This document shows, in pieces, positions 46,204 through 55,728 of a stretch of DNA of 64,000 nucleotides (positions are counted from its first letter, which is position 1; each line of letters begins with the position of its first letter). This DNA is from Bradysia coprophila. Its lineage: Eukaryota > Arthropoda > Insecta > Diptera > Sciaridae. The position numbers were made by a program, and so were the translations under genes. The notes under the pieces were generated by a model. That model did no database searches and was not told the origin of the DNA. It worked only from the letters and a program-made list of their open reading frames with translations. The DNA lies in NCBI RefSeq assembly GCF_014529535.1, contig NW_023503746.1, positions 62,001 to 126,000 on the forward strand, given 5' to 3'.

Positions 46204-46625
46204 TCTTAAGAGACACCGGTACTTTGCTGAAAAGCTTACATTAGGGCGATTTTTAAATACTGGATTTTAGTTTACTTTTGATGATATCTTTCCACCAGAA
46301 TCCTTTTTCAATAATGTACGACCGCAATTCCGACCACGAATGTGTTAGCTTTCAACAGAAAATAGATTTGGTTGTAGCAGTTTCACCAGCTCTTAGAACA
46401 ATGAGCAGTTCATAAAAATTTCGTTAAACTGCTCACTTTTCTCAGAGCTGGTCAAACGACTAGAACCAAAACTAATTTTGATTTAAAGCTAACACATTAG
46501 TGGTCGGAATTGCGATCGTACATTTATCAAAAAGGATTCTGATGAAAAGATATCATCAAAAATGAAATACGAGGCACACAAATGTAGGGTACAATTTTAG
46601 CTAAGTACCGGTGCCTCTTAATAAC
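46204..46625. mobile_element. Foldback element with ~200-bp arms
   Basis: TTAAGAGACACCGGTACTTTG (46206) is mirrored by AAGTACCGGTGCCTCTTAAT (46604). Inward, GATGATATCTTTCCACCAGAATCC matches a reversed copy near 46535, and GTGAGCAGTTT/AAACTGCTCAC words meet in the middle (46410-46440). Confidence 0.85.
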
Positions 46626-46737
46626 GCTAACGCAATCGCATCACCACATATTTGTTAAATCCTTAGACTTACACTACCATGTCCTTTGCAGTATAATCAA
46701 TGATTAAATCTATTACTTCCATCCGTTGTGCTGGTTA

Positions 46738-46848
46738 TGAGATCTTTTACTTTGTTTGTTTTAACCTTAATTTTACGACTAAAAGAGATATATTAGGAGT
46801 TAGTCGCTTATATTTGTCATCGTTGTCGATAACAAATGACAAGCCCTT
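46738..46848 (+). repeat. Dispersed module copy 5
   Basis: Left block GAGATCTTTTACTTTGTTTGTTTTAA; right block TTGTCATCGTTGTCGATAAC followed by AAATGACAAG. Confidence 0.7.
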
Positions 46849-47429
46849 TCAGGTTCAAAGTCCTGCTGAGTTCTTTTGGAACATAAGAACCACCAATACA
46901 AGATATTCTGAAAATAAAGATAACTGACTGTGTAGAAAGCATCATAATAGTTTAATATTGTAGCGAAACGGTTAACTATTAACATTGAAGTAGACGAGGA
47001 AGTACGCGCGTGCATGTAGCAGTTTCTATCATATAAATAAGGATAACTAGTAGTTCAGCTGAAAAACAGCTGAAGCAAATTCATGGTGAAATTTTACTGC
47101 CTGTTACTGTATTCTCACCTTTCACGAGTAACGTTGCCTCCAGGGGATCTACAACTGCTGTAGCGCCACATACAAAAAATACAGCGGTGGCAAATTATGT
47201 ATATTACCTGGAGACAAAGTTACCCTGAAGAGGTGAGCTTTTCAACTCTTTTTTGTTAGCTTTTCATTGTATCTATCTTGTTACCTTGCTATTTTAATAG
47301 CTATACTGAGAACTGCAATAAACGATAACAATAGTGTTAGGACTTACAATTTTGTGACGTTTTTCGGCGTATGACCAGTATTATGACCGGGTCTATTACT
47401 TACACCGATCAAAGTATTCTCAATCGGAT

Positions 47430-47540
47430 GATTTCAAATCTTGTACTTCAATTTTTTTAAACATGCATTTTACTGTATAAAGGGCCATATTAGCAAGAGC
47501 TTGTTATTATTTTTGCCGTCGTTATCGATAACAGATGAAT
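47430..47540 (+). repeat. Dispersed module copy 6
   Basis: Left block CAAATCTTGTACTTCAATTT with a downstream CATTTTACTGTATAAA; right block GCCGTCGTTATCGATAACAG followed by ATGA. Confidence 0.72.
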
Positions 47541-48074
47541 GTGATGAATGTTCGGATTGATGTGGTACGACATAGTTAAAAAAACAGATCCGTAATTGCT
47601 CATTACATCTTCAGTTTCTGATTTTTTCAAAAAAAAATAACAAGCCCTGAAGCCAATACACTAAAGTTAAGTTCGACATAATCGGTACATTATGCGCAAC
47701 AATGCATACAACGCAAATATTGGATACTTGAGACTAAGGCGAAAATAAATAAAAATAAAACAAAAAAAATGGTAAAGTCAACAGGCAACGATCATGCTCA
47801 ATATTATTTATGTGTTTTTTACCCATAGCGACGGATGTGTTTAACACTTTGTTAAATCAATAATTCCGACAATTATTATGAAATGATCACCAATCTTGTA
47901 TATTATTTGTTAAGCCGGCAAGTCATTCAATTTCTGTACAAAAATATGAAGAAAAATATTGATGGATCAAGCTATCAAAAGCATTGGAAACATTACAATA
48001 ATTGCAACTGCATTTTTCGAATCGAAAATGCTATTCGTACATTGTGCGAATAGTCACTTAATAATATGGATTGA

Positions 48075-48290
48075 TCTAACTGAATTCATCCTTCTAATTG
48101 AATAAGGAAGGTGTTTGGCTTGATCTAACTGAATTCATCCATCTAAAAATTGTATAATGAACGTAATTGGTTCTTGGTTTGATACTAGTGTACAAAATTG
48201 AAGGGAAGGTGCTTGGTTTGACTCTATAATATCTTCTCATAAAAGTTATAAGAGATGTGCTTTGTTCAATCCTACTAAATTTATCCATTT
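48075..48290 (+). repeat. Imperfect tandem units related to the 15.1-kb array
   Basis: Two clear units of TGATCTAACTGAATTCATCC followed by degenerate ones; shares the GGAAGGTGTTTGG block. Confidence 0.6.
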
Positions 48291-49099
48291 ACGAAATGAC
48301 ATTGAAGAAAGTATGGCTCTTCAGAATGTGCGAATAGCCAAGAAGAAACTATTCACTTGTTGTGAGAATTGTCACTTGATAATACTTTGGCTATTCGCGC
48401 AATGTCTCTTCTTATGATACATGATACATTGTGCGAATAGTATCCACCTTTTCGAATATGAAAATTGAAATTAACTCATACCTCAACAGTGTTCTTTAAG
48501 TACTTGATGACCCACTGATCTATTCAACGTGCAAGTCATCAAGGGTCACACATATTGACCAACTTGATCCCTATCCCCCATGACTAGGTTAAAATGGTTT
48601 TTAAATCATTCCGAGTTAAAAATGAGGAGGAATCTCTAATGTGCCGAGTATCTAGTCATTCAATCATGCCCAGTTAATCAATTTATTTCAAATCATTAAT
48701 TGCAATATTAACTGTTGAGCAATCCTACAATGACAAAATGTCGGCTCTGTTCACATATATGCAGTTTAAGCCATATAAATCCGTAATTTGTGGTGGGGTT
48801 TGTTTCATTGGGTTATTTTTGTAGCATCTTGAACAAAATTTGTTTACATACAATTTTATGTTGATATTAGTCACAATTAACGCAAAATATTTTTTTGAAG
48901 AAGAAGGATATTTGTCATTAGTCTCGCCTTGTCTACAACGTAAAATTCGATCTTGTCTTTTAAAATAAAATGGTTTTTTTTAGGCTCAGCAGAAACATAT
49001 AAAAATTTTGAGTTTACTTTTGGGATGGGGATACATTATTATAAAAGCGAAATGCTTATGACTATAACGTTTTAGTTTTGTGTTTGCAAGAATCGTGGC

Positions 49100-49140
49100 T
49101 GGGTGGCATATATACCTTACCATTATATTTATCGTTTAAA
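49100..49140 (+). promoter_or_regulatory. Candidate TATA box of the small secreted gene
   Basis: CATATATACC near 49107 lies about 65 bp before the ATG, a reasonable distance for a short 5' UTR. Confidence 0.4.
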
Positions 49141-49173
49141 ATTTGTTTTTTGTTGTTATCCATTGCGTAAAAA

Positions 49174-49786
49174 ATGAAAGTGCATTTCTTTTCAACGATT
49201 CTTTTCGCTGCCATTGGATGCAGTAAGTGTGATTAATTAACAACAAAAAAATCCGAAAATATTATCACAGCAAACAACAACCGTTTCAGTGCACTGTGAT
49301 GTCTCTCATTTATTTACATCGACTACCACCGAACCACCAACAACAAAAGACAGTCTGGACAGTATTAGCATAATAACAAAGCAAGAACTGAACGACAACA
49401 GTGATCTGCTGAAGAATAATGTCGTCGGCTACAGACCCTATTCATTCAGTAAAATGATGATGCAACTCATCGATTTTATGGAAATAAATCAATTGTCTGA
49501 GCCCGTAAACAGAAATTCCCTGGTTGGAAATGAACGCGTCAAATATTACTATGACAAACCGCAAATACCATTCGATGCCGAAGAAACATCACGAGAAGAA
49601 ATCGATTACAGAACACAATCGCCTAAAGATGATCGACCAATCAAATTGGAAACGTTCACCGGTTACGAATATCCCAAACCGCCCAATCCGATGACATATC
49701 CCGAAAAATCGACAACATCGACCACAGAAAGTTATGAAGACTTTCCCGGTGCTTCAGCGAGAATACTGTTGAAGGTGGATGAATGA
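49174..49786 (+). CDS. Small putative secreted protein, function unknown
   Basis: Exons 49174-49222 and 49290-49786 (67-bp phase-1 GT-AG intron) encode 181 residues. The first exon gives MKVHFFSTILFAAIGC, a classic signal peptide; the leader ends soon after the splice. The mature protein has a Thr-rich stretch (TSTTTEPPTTK), is otherwise polar and acidic, and has no recognised domain. The placement of the intron just inside the signal peptide is common for insect secreted proteins. An AATAAA lies at 49931-49936. Product and site of action are unknown; extracellular is inferred. Confidence 0.75.
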
Positions 49787-49930
49787 ACGCGGTTCAATTC
49801 TATTCGTTTCTCGTTAGATAGGTAGTTAATAATATAAATCAAGGTGATGCTTAAAAACTGTGTCTGTGTGCTGATGAACTGATAGATTTAATTTTATGTG
49901 CGTGAATAATTGTTCAAATGTTTAAAGATA

Positions 49931-49936
49931 AATAAA
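49931..49936 (+). terminator. Poly(A) signal of the small secreted gene
   Basis: AATAAA about 145 bp after the stop codon, followed by an A-rich run. Confidence 0.65.
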
Positions 49937-50334
49937 ATTTGAAAAAAAAAATTGAAAAATTCATTGAGTCGGCGTATTTTAACGCTCAGATTAAACTTGT
50001 TGACCGATCACAAAAATCATTGTTGGTTAACAAACGAATATGTGCGGTGGTTATATAAAGACTAATCTTGAATTATGTACATGTTTTGTGCAAAAAAAAA
50101 AATGACGATGATGCAACTAATTGGTATTGTTGCTAATTCTTCAGGAGATGAGTGAAGAAATTCGGGATCTAGAAATTTTACAGCTAACTTATACTCAGAC
50201 ATTTTCGGTCGATTTGTTCGACACAGAATCAACTTTTTGAACAATTTTCATTATTTGCATTATTTGCATGCCCAGAAGAACATGAAACCGATTGATCGAA
50301 CAAAACAAATTGCCTTTTCCATTTGTATCCTAAC

Positions 50335-50420
50335 ATCGAATCTGTTACTTCTTTGGTTTGAATCGAACTAACCGCAAGTGTTGGCTACAAAATCATTGTC
50401 TAGTTTTAACATAAATTTTG
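50335..50420 (+). repeat. Dispersed module copy 7 (partial)
   Basis: Only the left block GAATCTGTTACTTCTTTGGTTTGAA is clear; the right block is lost or diverged. Confidence 0.45.
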
Positions 50421-50928
50421 CTAGAAGAGACGACCAAAAGCAGATTACGGAAGTATGAAAGATCAGTTTTGTATGTGGGCCAAACTCAAAAGTATATTTT
50501 AAGAGCAACAAGCAAAGCTTTGGAAACTGTTATTTTGACGAGGTTAAAGCACAACTAGACGAAATGAAAAATTAAAAAAAAATCACAAAAATAGTCCATA
50601 TCAACATGATCATAAACCGTACGTTTCATGTTTCAATCACTACTACCAGTGAAGGAATTTGATATTTCGTATCCAGATGAGTAAAAGAATCTGAGGACTT
50701 TAGCCGTGATACGAGATATCAAATTCCTTCACTGTTATAGCACGGCGTTTTATTTTATGATCGTAGGAAAGACTTTTCCCTAGCGAGGGAAAAGGCACAT
50801 TTCATCCCTAGTAAAGTTACAAAACTCGTAATAAAAATGAAAAGTCTAGTTTTCATGCCTTGGGGCCAAAATCGAGGTCAATTTTGGAAATTTTCTCTCG
50901 ATTTTTTCCCTCTGCATGAAAACTTTTT

Positions 50929-51005
50929 TGTGTACTTGGTTTGGACGATGTTTTTAAGCTATTTTCGCGAAAATAACTTAAACACATTGTCCAAACCAAG
51001 TACAC
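50929..51005. repeat. Near-perfect hairpin with ~36-bp arms
   Basis: TGTGTACTTGGTTTGGAC.. and ..GTCCAAACCAAGTACACA are mirrored around TTTTCGCGAAAA, with two small mismatches. There is essentially no loop. Confidence 0.92.
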
Positions 51006-51078
51006 AAATAATTATTTGATATGTTTATTACCTTTGGCTACGCCTCGGATCAACAAAATGTACACGAAAACTCTACAT

Positions 51079-52874
51079 TTAAGAGTGATATCGCCAAAAC
51101 TTGAACCAATTTCAAAACAACGGCTCAGCGATTCGGGCAAGCTATAGCTCGTTTGAATCGTCATTCAATTCTGAGAAATAGGGATCTTTTACTTTTTCTG
51201 TTAGTTTCCCATTTTCGGAGTGAACACGTGAAAGTAATAGCATGTCAATGGGTCGTGAAAACAGTTTTTCGGTGATAGCTCGAGATAGAAATCTTTCTAA
51301 AATGTGAAATGTTGTAGGAATATAGGCCTCTAGCAGACCTTCAAAACGAGTATAATCATCGGTAAGGACAGCTACCCGTTCTGGACTTATGACTCAAAAT
51401 ATGGTGAATGTTTGGACAGTGCTGCTGGCTTGCAACAGAACTTTTCCGCGGAACTGACTATAGGGTGTTGTAGCTGGACTTACCCTCTTTCGTTCCTCGT
51501 ATAATACACCCCAGAAAAATTGTGTTGCAAGCCACAAAGTTAGTCGAAGTAAAATGTCGCTCCAATAGACCCATATTTTTCAGTGTTTTCAACTTGTTTT
51601 TGGTGTTCAAACAGGCTGGAGCGATAGGAATGAAATAAACTAAATCAAAATTACATGTTCAGCTCGAAATTGTGCTGAACCGTGCGATCATTGTCCTTGA
51701 AAATGTTGCTTTCCTCCTACTTCGTAGTAGGTGGAAAACATCATTTATTTGACTTCATAAAAATATCAGGAACTCAATTGCTTTCACCGAATATGGGCTT
51801 TTTGTAAAGCAGAGATGCGCATCGTTCATTTACAGTCAATAAATGGTCACCCAAGATTTAATTTGTACTTCACAAGAGGTCACGACCGTTCCCAGCTATA
51901 GAAAATGTGTCAAAAATCCAGTTTTTTTTTCACAAAAACAATTGTTTTAAGAATACATAGCTTAAGACCTTAACTAAAAGCAGTTAAAATCTCCACAGAA
52001 AAAATATTTTTGTGAAAAAAACTGGATTTTTGACACATTTTCTATAGCTGGGAACGGTCGTGACCTCTTGTGAAGTACAAATTACATCTTGGGTGACCAT
52101 TTATTGACTGCAAATGAACGATGCGCATCTCTGCTTTACAATAAGCCCATATTCGGTGAAAGCAATTGAGTTCCTGATATTTTTATGAAGTCAAATAAAT
52201 GATGTTTTCCACCTACTACGAAGTAAGAAGAAAGCAACATTTTCAAGGACAATGATCGCACGGTTCAGCACAATTTCGAGCTGAACATGTAATTTTGATT
52301 TAGTTTATTTCATTCCTATCGCTCCAGCCTGTTTGAACACCAAAAACAAGTTGAAAACACTGAAAAATATGGGTCTATTGGAGCGACATTTTACTTCGAC
52401 TAACTTTGTGGCTTGCAACACAATTTTTCTGGGGTGTATTATACGTGGAACGAAAGAGGGTAAGTCCAGCTGCAACACCCTATAGTCAGTTCCGCGGAAA
52501 AGTTCTGTTGCAAGCCAGCAGCACTGTCCAAACATTCACCATATTTTGGGTCATAAGTCCAGAACGGGTGGCTGTCCTTACCGATGATTATACTCGTTTT
52601 GAAGGTCTGCTAGAGGCCTATATTCCTACAACATTTCACATTTTAGAAAGATTTCTATCTTGAGCTATCACCGAAAAACTGTTTTCACGACCCATTGACA
52701 TGCTATTACTTTCACGTGTTCACTCCGAAAATGGGAAACTAACAGAAAAAGTAAAAGATCCCTATTTCTCAGAATTGAAAGACGATTCAAACGAGCTATA
52801 GCTTGCCCGGATCGCCGAACCATGGTATTCATTTTCACCAAAATTGGTTCAAGTTTTGGCGATATCACTCTTAA
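51079..52874. repeat. 1.8-kb palindrome with arms of about 0.85 kb
   Basis: TTAAGAGTGATATCGCCAAA (51079) is mirrored by TTTGGCGATATCACTCTTAA (to 52874). The two arms stay highly similar through to about 51940 and 52000, leaving a ~60-bp spacer. Sample mirrored blocks are ACTGACTATAGGGTGTTG against CAACACCCTATAGTCAGT, and CTACTTCGTAGTAGGTGG against CCACCTACTACGAAGTAA. Differences include single substitutions and one small replacement block near the outer ends. No transposase or other coding sequence is apparent. Confidence 0.95.
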
Positions 52875-53127
52875 GAGATGAATCACTGGTCATTTGAAAC
52901 ACAATTTGTTCATGATTGTTGAAAAAAGGAAAATCGGTTCATATGACAGACGCTCAGAGCATGTAAAAAAAACGTAGATAAAATGACTTTTGAAGACACT
53001 TGCTTAAGCTGCGGGCTATAAGTATTTTGGACATTCACGGCATCTTTTATCTGATTTCCACATATTTTTCGTACATATTATTATCGAGTCTGTTATTTTT
53101 TCGTCTCTTGTTCTTAATATTTTGATA

Positions 53128-53225
53128 AAAATCTATTACTTCACTTATTTAAACATATTTTTTGGCTATTTAATAAATCTTCGTTGATTGCATATTTTTG
53201 GCGTCGTTGTCGATAACAGATGACA
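53128..53225 (+). repeat. Dispersed module copy 8
   Basis: Left block AAATCTATTACTTCACTTATTTAAACAT; right block GGCGTCGTTGTCGATAACAG followed by ATGACA. This is one of the best-preserved copies. Confidence 0.72.
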
Positions 53226-54345
53226 TGGCCGCCTGATTTTAGACAAATTTAGTTGTATGCCTTGTGCATAAGCCAATATCAGAATTTACGCATAAATTTG
53301 ATAGAATCATATTTACTACGATCATAAGTAGGATTCTGGTTAGTTCCGGGTTGATGTGGTTTCTCATGAAAATTATGAATATTAAGGATTAGAAATGGGG
53401 TTGTTTTTTGCACACGATGTGTTGCTAAACTCGCCTCGCTCGTATCGGCAAATTCACATTTAATTCTTAAACAACTGACAATTGACTGACTAGTTTGCAA
53501 AATAGCTATTTTCAAGCGACTACTCCTTCATATACATCACAAAATATTTAATTGTTGAAATTATGCAACAACCGAGTGTAGATGAGTAACATTATATTGA
53601 AAAGCTGAAGTTCTTTTTGCGCTGCGAACATTATTAATGATTGTAAGGTGTTACTTTCAAGAAAGTTGTTTTTAGTTTTGAGTTTTTACTTAGATGGAAG
53701 ATAGCCTTTTTTATTCCGTTTTAAAACATGAAAATGATTCGTCAATATATTATCTAATACTATTTATATGCATGCGGTCACAATATTTTATTTAAATTGA
53801 AATTGATTTAAAATCAAGCAGCACACATTCGAATCTCGCAGCAAGATCGTACAAAGAAGACTGATTTTATTTTCGAATTAACATTTGAAAAACCAAAAAA
53901 AAAGCTTCTGCAGGTGATTGAGTTGACGACTCAATCGTAACTGGATAGTGGATAGTATGTTGTGTCTAATAACCGAGCTGGTAATAAACACAAAATCATT
54001 CGAAAAACTAAGACATGACCTCTTATCTGATTAGAGTATTATTAGACCAAAATAGCGAATGATGAATAATTTCGTGGCGAGGCTTAACAACAGCGCCAAT
54101 CATTTAAAACCAAAAAAAAATTTCCTCCCACATTCAGCACATTTTTATCAATTTAAATTTAATTAATCCGTACTTTGTATATGAAGTATGTCCTCTGGTT
54201 ATCTGCTAACTTTAATTATTTCGTTTACCACTCAAGTATCACGCCTTTTATTACAAATTACAACAATATGTGACATTATTGTATGCAAATGCTTTATATA
54301 GTCTAATCAACTTGAATGCGATGTCTATGCTCCCATTAACGAAAC

Positions 54346-54626
54346 TCTATAAAAACAACTTTTGTCTGGCCGATGAAATTCTGTAAATACACACGATTAT
54401 GACGCGATTAAGAGTTCCAAAGTCCACATTTGTCGAGTATACATGCAGATATCATTACATTGGACTTGGATTTATAAAAGGCCTATTTATTATATCAGAT
54501 GTTTCACAACACAATAGCGACCCTCAGGCGGAATTACGTTCCATAGATAGTCTCGAGAAATTGATGCACAATAGAAAATCAATTAATCATCACAACATCG
54601 AGGTTCAAAAGGTTAAAGTGATGTAG
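54346..54626 (+). CDS. Weak candidate: small gene with upstream TATA box
   Basis: TCTATAAAAAC at 54346 is a good TATA box. Downstream, a frame ending at 54626 (ATG at 54399) includes a polar stretch (SQHNSDPQAELRSIDSLEKL) that looks more protein-like than chance. A TTATATCAG acceptor just before it could join ATGAAATTCT|GTAAAT at 54373 in frame, but that product lacks a leader. No domain or poly(A) signal is seen. Confidence 0.28.
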
Positions 54627-55728
54627 ATCTTGTGTATACGTTTAAGACATAAGACACTCATGTAATCTGTTCGAAAGCAAAATATCAAATGGATTTGCGT
54701 CAAAATTATTGATCACGTAGGACGTTACACGATGATTTAATACGTTTGGAAAATCAGAAAAACTGATAACGAAATTGACCCCATAAACAACGAATGTTAC
54801 ATTTAATCAAGTCTTTCATCAAGTCATATGTTCGAATTGGGATTTACTCGTTCCGGAAAATGTTATCGGTTGAACATGGACAAAGGTTTGTAGTGGTATC
54901 ATACGAGTTACGTTCACCCTTTGGCTTTAATCAGACGACCTGGGTCTATGAATATTATGAAGCTATGGTTATTGTGGAACTAGGCATGGTGTTACAGTGA
55001 AAATATTTGTTGGGAATAATCGTCGTCCTACTCACTTATCGAAGATTTATGAGGCTGGATGTTCCATGGTATTTCGTTCGAAATATCAATTCTCACCAGA
55101 AGTGCGCCAAAAATTTAAATATTTATAACTGACAGTTAGACAAAATAACGCTGACGTCAAGCGTTAAAATGACTCGCTATGCGGTATGTTTTGAAATAGA
55201 AGGCGCAGTGAATAAAGCAACTTTTTCGAATTTCACTTCCAATAAAACTCTGAAGGCATGATACTCCTCCCGAAAATCAACCGATTTAAATATTCATTCG
55301 TTTTAACCAGTCGAACACTCTAACGAAATACCCACCGAACGACAGCGTAACTCTTCTTTTGCCGCTTATCAGACTTAGTTTTATCAGTCAAGTTTAAGAT
55401 ATTTCAAAGGTTATTCTTCTATGAAACATATACGCTGCTCACATACGCACACCACGTTAAACGGTCTCATAATAGCCGTCGAATTCGGTATTGAAATTTT
55501 ATCAGCAACAACCGAAAACGACTGAATGCATCTTGTGAGAGGCACCACATCAGTTAGCTGTTGTTGTTCGAAGGGAGCAGGAGATAACGTCACTTACTAT
55601 ATTGTGCTTTAATCAATTATGAAAGAATTTCAACGTAAATAGAGTTTTTGAATTAGTTTCTCGTGGTAAATTATGGTCGTGTTTTAATCGCTGGTCGCCA
55701 AAAAACCATTTTTTTTCCTCGTTCAAAG

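Larger units (their letters stand above)
42575..49173. other. Repeat-rich intergenic interval
   Basis: No supported gene. It contains a 579-bp foldback (42768-43346), clustered TTTGTGTCCAAA-type repeats (43560-44220) split by a 203-bp MITE, and a GATCTGA-rich hAT-like MITE (44477-44969). A second foldback (46204-46625), two dispersed modules, and tandem units related to those at 15.1 kb (48075-48290) complete it. A small inverted pair, AACGTTGCCTCCAGG and CCTGGAGACAAAGTT, lies at 47134-47232. Confidence 0.65.
49937..55728. other. Intergenic interval dominated by a 1.8-kb palindrome
   Basis: This includes two dispersed modules, short hairpins at 50654-50728 and 50929-51005, the large palindrome at 51079-52874 and a weak small gene candidate near 54399. 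The rest is AT-rich sequence in which I see nothing. Confidence 0.6.

Noticed and set aside
52305-52886. Frames at 52.3-52.9 kb
   Set aside because: They lie in the right arm of the large palindrome; the matching left arm has stops at corresponding places.
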